Below are positions 60,351-64,000 of a DNA stretch of 64,000 nucleotides, piece by piece (the first letter of the stretch is position 1; every line of letters begins with the position of its first letter). The stretch covers positions 558,001 through 622,000 of the forward strand of contig NZ_CP094534.1 of NCBI RefSeq assembly GCF_022811645.1, read 5' to 3'. This DNA comes from Hymenobacter monticola. Lineage in GTDB: Bacteria > Bacteroidota > Bacteroidia > Cytophagales > Hymenobacteraceae. The position numbers and the translations under genes were made by a program. The notes beneath the pieces were generated by a model. The model saw only the letters and a program-made list of their open reading frames with translations, made no database searches and had not been told where the DNA came from.

Positions 60351-63300
60351 TTAGTTAAGTACCAGTTTGCGGGTGAGCACGCCCGTGGCGGTGCTGAGGC
60401 GCACCGTGTACACGCCGGCGGCCAGGCCGGTGGTGGGCACCGACAGGCGCAGGGTGCCCGTGGGCGACGTGGCGGGGCCGGCGGCGCTGTACACGCGCTG
60501 GCCAATGCTGTTGAGCACTTCCAGGCGGGCTTTGGCCAGGGCCGTGGCCTGGCCCGACACCACTACTTGCACCACGGCCGTTTGCGAGTTGGCTGGGTTG
60601 GGGTACACCTGCAGCTCGGCGAAGGGCTGGGTGCTGGCCGTGGTAGCCAGCGGCCCGGCGGCCGGGTTAAGGTGCAGCACGAAGCGGCTGGTGCTCAGGC
60701 CCTGCGCCAGCGTGGCGGTGTAGGCGCCGGTGCGCAGGTTGTGCCAGGTGCCGCGGAGGCGGTCTTCCAGGTAGAGCGTGGCCGTGGCCGGGAAGTTGTC
60801 GAGGCGCTGCGGCGTGAAGGTGAACGTGCCGCCCGTGGGGGCATTCACGCCCAGCGGCAGGGCCTGGGGCTGAGTACCCTCGGGCAGGCCCTGGATGCTC
60901 AGGCTTTCGGGGCCGGCCTGCTGGTAGAGCGTGGGCTGCTGCCCACCGTTGAGCACCACCTTGAGGGCGTCGTAGTGGCTATCGAAGGCGGCGGTGGCGC
61001 CGGCTTCCTGGTACACGTAGAGCACATCGGCCAGGCTACCGGCGGCCGGAGCCTGCAGGGCCAGCTCCAGCATGGGGCGGGTTTCGGCCGTGTTGCGGTA
61101 CTGCGTGGGGCTGGTGTAGGTGGTTTCGCGGGCGGCGTTGGTGAAGGTGAGCGTGGGCGAGCCACTGCTTACCCGGCCAAAGAAAGCCTGGCCCGAAGCC
61201 ACAAGGTTAGCCCCGGCAGGCCCGGCGCCGTTCACGTAGCCCACGTAGGAACCCGCATACGGGCCGCTGCTCTGGTACACGTACAGCGCGTTGTCCATGC
61301 CCGTGGGGCGGGTTAGGTTGTTCCAGTTCAGCGGGGCCGGGTAGGGGTTGCCCAGCAGTTGCCAGCCCGAGTTGGCGGTGGCGCCGCGGCTCATGGTCAA
61401 GGCGTAGTTGCCGGTGCGCAGGGTGCCCGTCAGGTTGAGCGTAGCCGGGGCCAGGTTCACGGTGAAACCCTGGCCGGCCGTCAGCGGGTCGGAAGGGGCG
61501 GCGGGCGACTGCCAGCCCTGGTCAAACGTGCTGCTGCCGGCGGCTGTCAGGCGCGTCTCGTTGTAGGTGAATACCGTCGGGAAAGGGTTCACGGTATTGC
61601 CGGCCGTGTTGTAGGCTGGGTTCACCACCGGAGCGGGGCTGCCGGCGCCGTGCAGGTCGGCCACCGTGGCGCCGTTCACCGGCGAGGCAAAGTGGCGGTA
61701 GCCGAGGCCGGCGTTCAGGGCCGGGCTCACGTAGCGCTGGGCCGTGGCCGCGCCCGTCACCACGCCGCCCCCGGTGCGGTTCACCACCATGGCGGTGCCC
61801 GTTGCGTCCGATTCCAGCGTCAGGTTGCCGTTGGAAGCCAGGTTGCCGAGGTTGAGCGTGAGCACGCGGCGCAGGCCCAGGGTGGTTTGCAGCGTCACGC
61901 CCGCGGGGTTGTTCAGCGTCACATTCTGGAAGCGCACGGGGTTGCCGCTGATAACCTGGGCCGTGGGACCGCCGCAAATCAGGTTGCCCGAAGCCGCGTT
62001 GAGCGTGCCGTTGTTGGTCAGGTTGCCTTTCAGGTACAGGTTGCCGCTGATGCTCATGGTGGCGCCGCTGGCCACCGTGAGGTTGGTGAGCGGGAAGAAG
62101 CCGGCGCCCAGGGCCGGATAGTTGCCCAGGCTGCCCGGAATCATCACCGTGCTGGTGCTGTCGGGCACTTGGTTGCAGCTCCAGTTGGCGGCGTTGTACC
62201 AGTTGGTGTCCGTGGTGCCGAGCCAGGTGTTGAGGCCGGCGGCGGTGACACTCAGGTTGGTGCCGTTGTCGGCACCTACGGTGTTCGGCTGGCTGCCCAC
62301 CACCCGGATGCGGTAGCCAATGCCGGCCACCGTATTGCCCGGCACGAAGCCGGCGATGGTGCCCGTGCCGGTACCCGTCAGGGTGCCCAGGCTCACCGGA
62401 CTGGCAAACGAGCCGCTGGCGTTCGATAGCTGGGCCGTGAACACATTGCCGGCCGTGAAGCCCGTGGCCGTGAACGGCACGCTGAGGGCCGTGCCCGCGC
62501 AGTAGCCGCCCGTGAGGGCCGCCGTCTGAATGCTGGCCACCACTACCGGCGCGTTCACCACCACCGTGGTGCTAACCGTAGCCGAGCAGCCGTTCAGCGA
62601 CACCGTCACCGAATACGTGCCGCCATTGGCCGTGGTGGCGCTGCTGATGCTCTGGTTGGGGCCGGTGGCGGTGTAGCCGTTCGGGCCGGTCCAGGCGTAG
62701 GAGGCGCCGCTGATGCCCGTGGCCGTGAGCGAGATGGTGCCGCCCGAGGCCACCGGCGAGTTCGAGCCGGCCGAAACCAAGCTCAGGTTCGTGATGGTCA
62801 GACTGGAGCCGTTGTCGTTGCTGACGATGGCCGGGCTGGAGCTTTGCAGGCGAATGCGGTAGCCGGTGCCCGACGCCGAGGCCGGAATGGTTACCATCAG
62901 CGTATCCGTCGTGACAGCCGTGCGGGCCACCGAGCGGATAACCGTACCGGGCGAGAACGCGCCGCTGGCATCCGAAAGCAATGCCGTAATGGTGTTGCCG
63001 GCGTTGAAGTTCGGGCCGCCGGCCGTGTAGCGCAGCATGTATACATTGCCCGCGCAGAGCGGACCAGCTAGCGGGGTCAGCGACAGCGTGGTCACGGGCA
63101 CGGCGGCATTCACCGTCACGGGCGTGCTGGCCGAAGCCGAGCAGCCGGCCGCGTTGGTGATGGTGAGCGTGTAGTTGCCCGACTGCGCCGGGGTGGCGTT
63201 GGTCAGACTCAGGTTCTGGGTGTTGCCCACGGTGGCGGTGCCGCCGCCGTTGTACTGCACCGTCCACAGGTAGGAGTTACCAGTGGCGGCGGGGCCGCCG

Positions 63301-64000
63301 TTCAGCACGATGGTACCACCCGAAGCCACCGGCGAGTTGCTGGTCGCCGTCACCGTCGGCAGAGCGTTCAGGGTGATGTTCGAACCGTTGTCGTTGCTCA
63401 CGATGGTGCTCGGGTTCGAGCCCACCAAGCGCACGCGGTAGCCGGTGCCCACCGAAGTGCTGCCGGGAATGGTAATCGAAACCGAGCCATTACCCTGGCC
63501 GCTGAAGGCCACCGAGCCAATGCTCACCGGCGCCGCAAACGAGCCGCTGGCATCCGAGAGCTGAGCCGTGATGGTGTTGCCGGCCGGGAACGGGTTGCCC
63601 GACACCGCGAAGCTGATGCTGCGCGACGCACCCAGGCAAATCGGACCATTGAAGGCCGTCAAAGCCAGAATCGGGTCCGTCGAGGGTTGCACGGTCACGT
63701 CCACGAAGCTGCTGTAGCTGCAGGTTCCCAGCGTCACGGTCAGGTTGTAGCGGGCTACGCCGGCCGTGGTGGTGCTGGCCGTGGGGCTGGCTAGCGTGGA
63801 GCTGAAGCTGCCCGGGCCGCTCCAGGCGTAGGTAGCGCCGCTGTAAGTTGGCGACACGCTCAGGTTGATGGGCGCGCCGTTGGCCACCGAGGCGGGGCCG
63901 GCGGCCTGGCTCACCGGCGTGGTGCCAATGGTGAGGTTGGCGCCGTTGTCGGTGCCCGTCACCGCCGGGTTGGAGGCCACCACCCGCACGCGATAGCCAT
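60351..64000 (-). CDS. Giant T9SS-secreted repeat protein (N-terminus beyond the window)
   Basis: At least 1,216 residues in this window, with the reading frame running off the right edge. The visible part alternates two domains: a beta-sandwich unit ending [17 protein letters not shown] and DNG, and a PKD/Ig-like unit containing [12 protein letters not shown] strands; about three alternations, each pair around 170 residues. Then comes an unassigned domain beginning [20 protein letters not shown], a further beta region with [15 protein letters not shown], and the T9SS type A sorting domain ([16 protein letters not shown], ending LTRKLVLN). It would be a cell-surface or secreted adhesin-like protein. 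Confidence 0.93.
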   Translation of the reverse strand, partial: GYRVRVVASNPAVTGTDNGANLTIGTTPVSQAAGPASVANGAPINLSVSPTYSGATYAWSGPGSFSSTLASPTASTTTAGVARYNLTVTLGTCSYSSFVDVTVQPSTDPILALTAFNGPICLGASRSISFAVSGNPFPAGNTITAQLSDASGSFAAPVSIGSVAFSGQGNGSVSITIPGSTSVGTGYRVRLVGSNPSTIVSNDNGSNITLNALPTVTATSNSPVASGGTIVLNGGPAATGNSYLWTVQYNGGGTATVGNTQNLSLTNATPAQSGNYTLTITNAAGCSASASTPVTVNAAVPVTTLSLTPLAGPLCAGNVYMLRYTAGGPNFNAGNTITALLSDASGAFSPGTVIRSVARTAVTTDTLMVTIPASASGTGYRIRLQSSSPAIVSNDNGSSLTITNLSLVSAGSNSPVASGGTISLTATGISGASYAWTGPNGYTATGPNQSISSATTANGGTYSVTVSLNGCSATVSTTVVVNAPVVVASIQTAALTGGYCAGTALSVPFTATGFTAGNVFTAQLSNASGSFASPVSLGTLTGTGTGTIAGFVPGNTVAGIGYRIRVVGSQPNTVGADNGTNLSVTAAGLNTWLGTTDTNWYNAANWSCNQVPDSTSTVMIPGSLGNYPALGAGFFPLTNLTVASGATMSISGNLYLKGNLTNNGTLNAASGNLICGGPTAQVISGNPVRFQNVTLNNPAGVTLQTTLGLRRVLTLNLGNLASNGNLTLESDATGTAMVVNRTGGGVVTGAATAQRYVSPALNAGLGYRHFASPVNGATVADLHGAGSPAPVVNPAYNTAGNTVNPFPTVFTYNETRLTAAGSSTFDQGWQSPAAPSDPLTAGQGFTVNLAPATLNLTGTLRTGNYALTMSRGATANSGWQLLGNPYPAPLNWNNLTRPTGMDNALYVYQSSGPYAGSYVGYVNGAGPAGANLVASGQAFFGRVSSGSPTLTFTNAARETTYTSPTQYRNTAETRPMLELALQAPAAGSLADVLYVYQEAGATAAFDSHYDALKVVLNGGQQPTLYQQAGPESLSIQGLPEGTQPQALPLGVNAPTGGTFTFTPQRLDNFPATATLYLEDRLRGTWHNLRTGAYTATLAQGLSTSRFVLHLNPAAGPLATTASTQPFAELQVYPNPANSQTAVVQVVVSGQATALAKARLEVLNSIGQRVYSAAGPATSPTGTLRLSVPTTGLAAGVYTVRLSTATGVLTRKLVLN

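Noticed and set aside
61359..62429. Plus-strand open frame opposite the giant T9SS protein
   Set aside because: Shadow of the repeat protein, His/Arg/Gly-rich, without motifs.

Overview
The window is GC-rich DNA from a member of the Bacteroidota, most probably a Hymenobacter-like species of the Cytophagales. The evidence is: type IX secretion (T9SS) C-terminal sorting domains on three exported proteins; the rpmG / DUF4295 / ftsY arrangement; Bacteroidota-type promoters (TTTG, then a spacer, then TAnnTTTG); many lipoproteins; a LytS/LytTR-type two-component pair; a mevalonate-pathway HMG-CoA reductase; and abundant short palindromic intergenic elements. No phage, CRISPR array, rRNA or transposase gene was seen. 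There is one tRNA, tRNA-Asn(GTT).

Layout. 1-5.3 kb is a partly decayed ion and osmotic-stress locus. An intact Na+/H+ antiporter sits among a DUF389 gene broken by a stop codon, a truncated DUF2254 gene and three separate remnants of MscS-type mechanosensitive channels. 5.4-11.5 kb continues the theme with intact genes: a ClC chloride channel, a GH15 glucoamylase/trehalase-like enzyme and a fused trehalose-6-phosphate synthase/phosphatase. 11.8-17 kb holds a PKD lipoprotein, a LytS/LytTR-type pair, a radical SAM protein (probable frameshift near its start) coupled to a family 2 glycosyltransferase, and a small membrane protein. 17-22 kb is housekeeping on the minus strand: tRNA-Asn, a Rieske-like lipoprotein, ftsY, DUF4295, rpmG, an Xaa-Pro aminopeptidase, rpmB and DUF5522. 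22-29 kb carries metabolic genes (ornithine aminotransferase, FAD oxidoreductase, hemB, GNAT, DUF92) and two related lipoproteins. 29-37 kb contains an APC permease, three tandem cation-diffusion-facilitator paralogues, a GH1-like enzyme coupled to an O6-alkylguanine-DNA methyltransferase, and an esterase. 37-49 kb is rich in exported proteins: TPR protein, beta-barrel, M4 metalloprotease, M20 amidohydrolase, PAP2 enzyme, beta-propeller lipoprotein, subtilase and NHL-repeat protein. 49-60 kb holds an SDR enzyme, a PhyH-like dioxygenase, a TonB protein, HMG-CoA reductase, a pair of unknown secreted paralogues, homogentisate dioxygenase and an S41 protease. The right edge cuts a giant T9SS-exported repeat protein, followed by a small protein with a PID-type C-terminal sorting signal.

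The most distinctive feature beyond the genes is a set of palindromic intergenic elements, at least ten copies in several sequence families. Several have a CGTTCAACG-like motif in the loop. They often lie directly at stop codons, and they bracket gene groups such as the CDF triplet, the GH1/methyltransferase pair and the SDR gene. The second is the cluster of lesions in osmotic-stress genes. Some lesions are single-base and could be assembly errors, but the deletions and the truncated junction cannot be explained that way.
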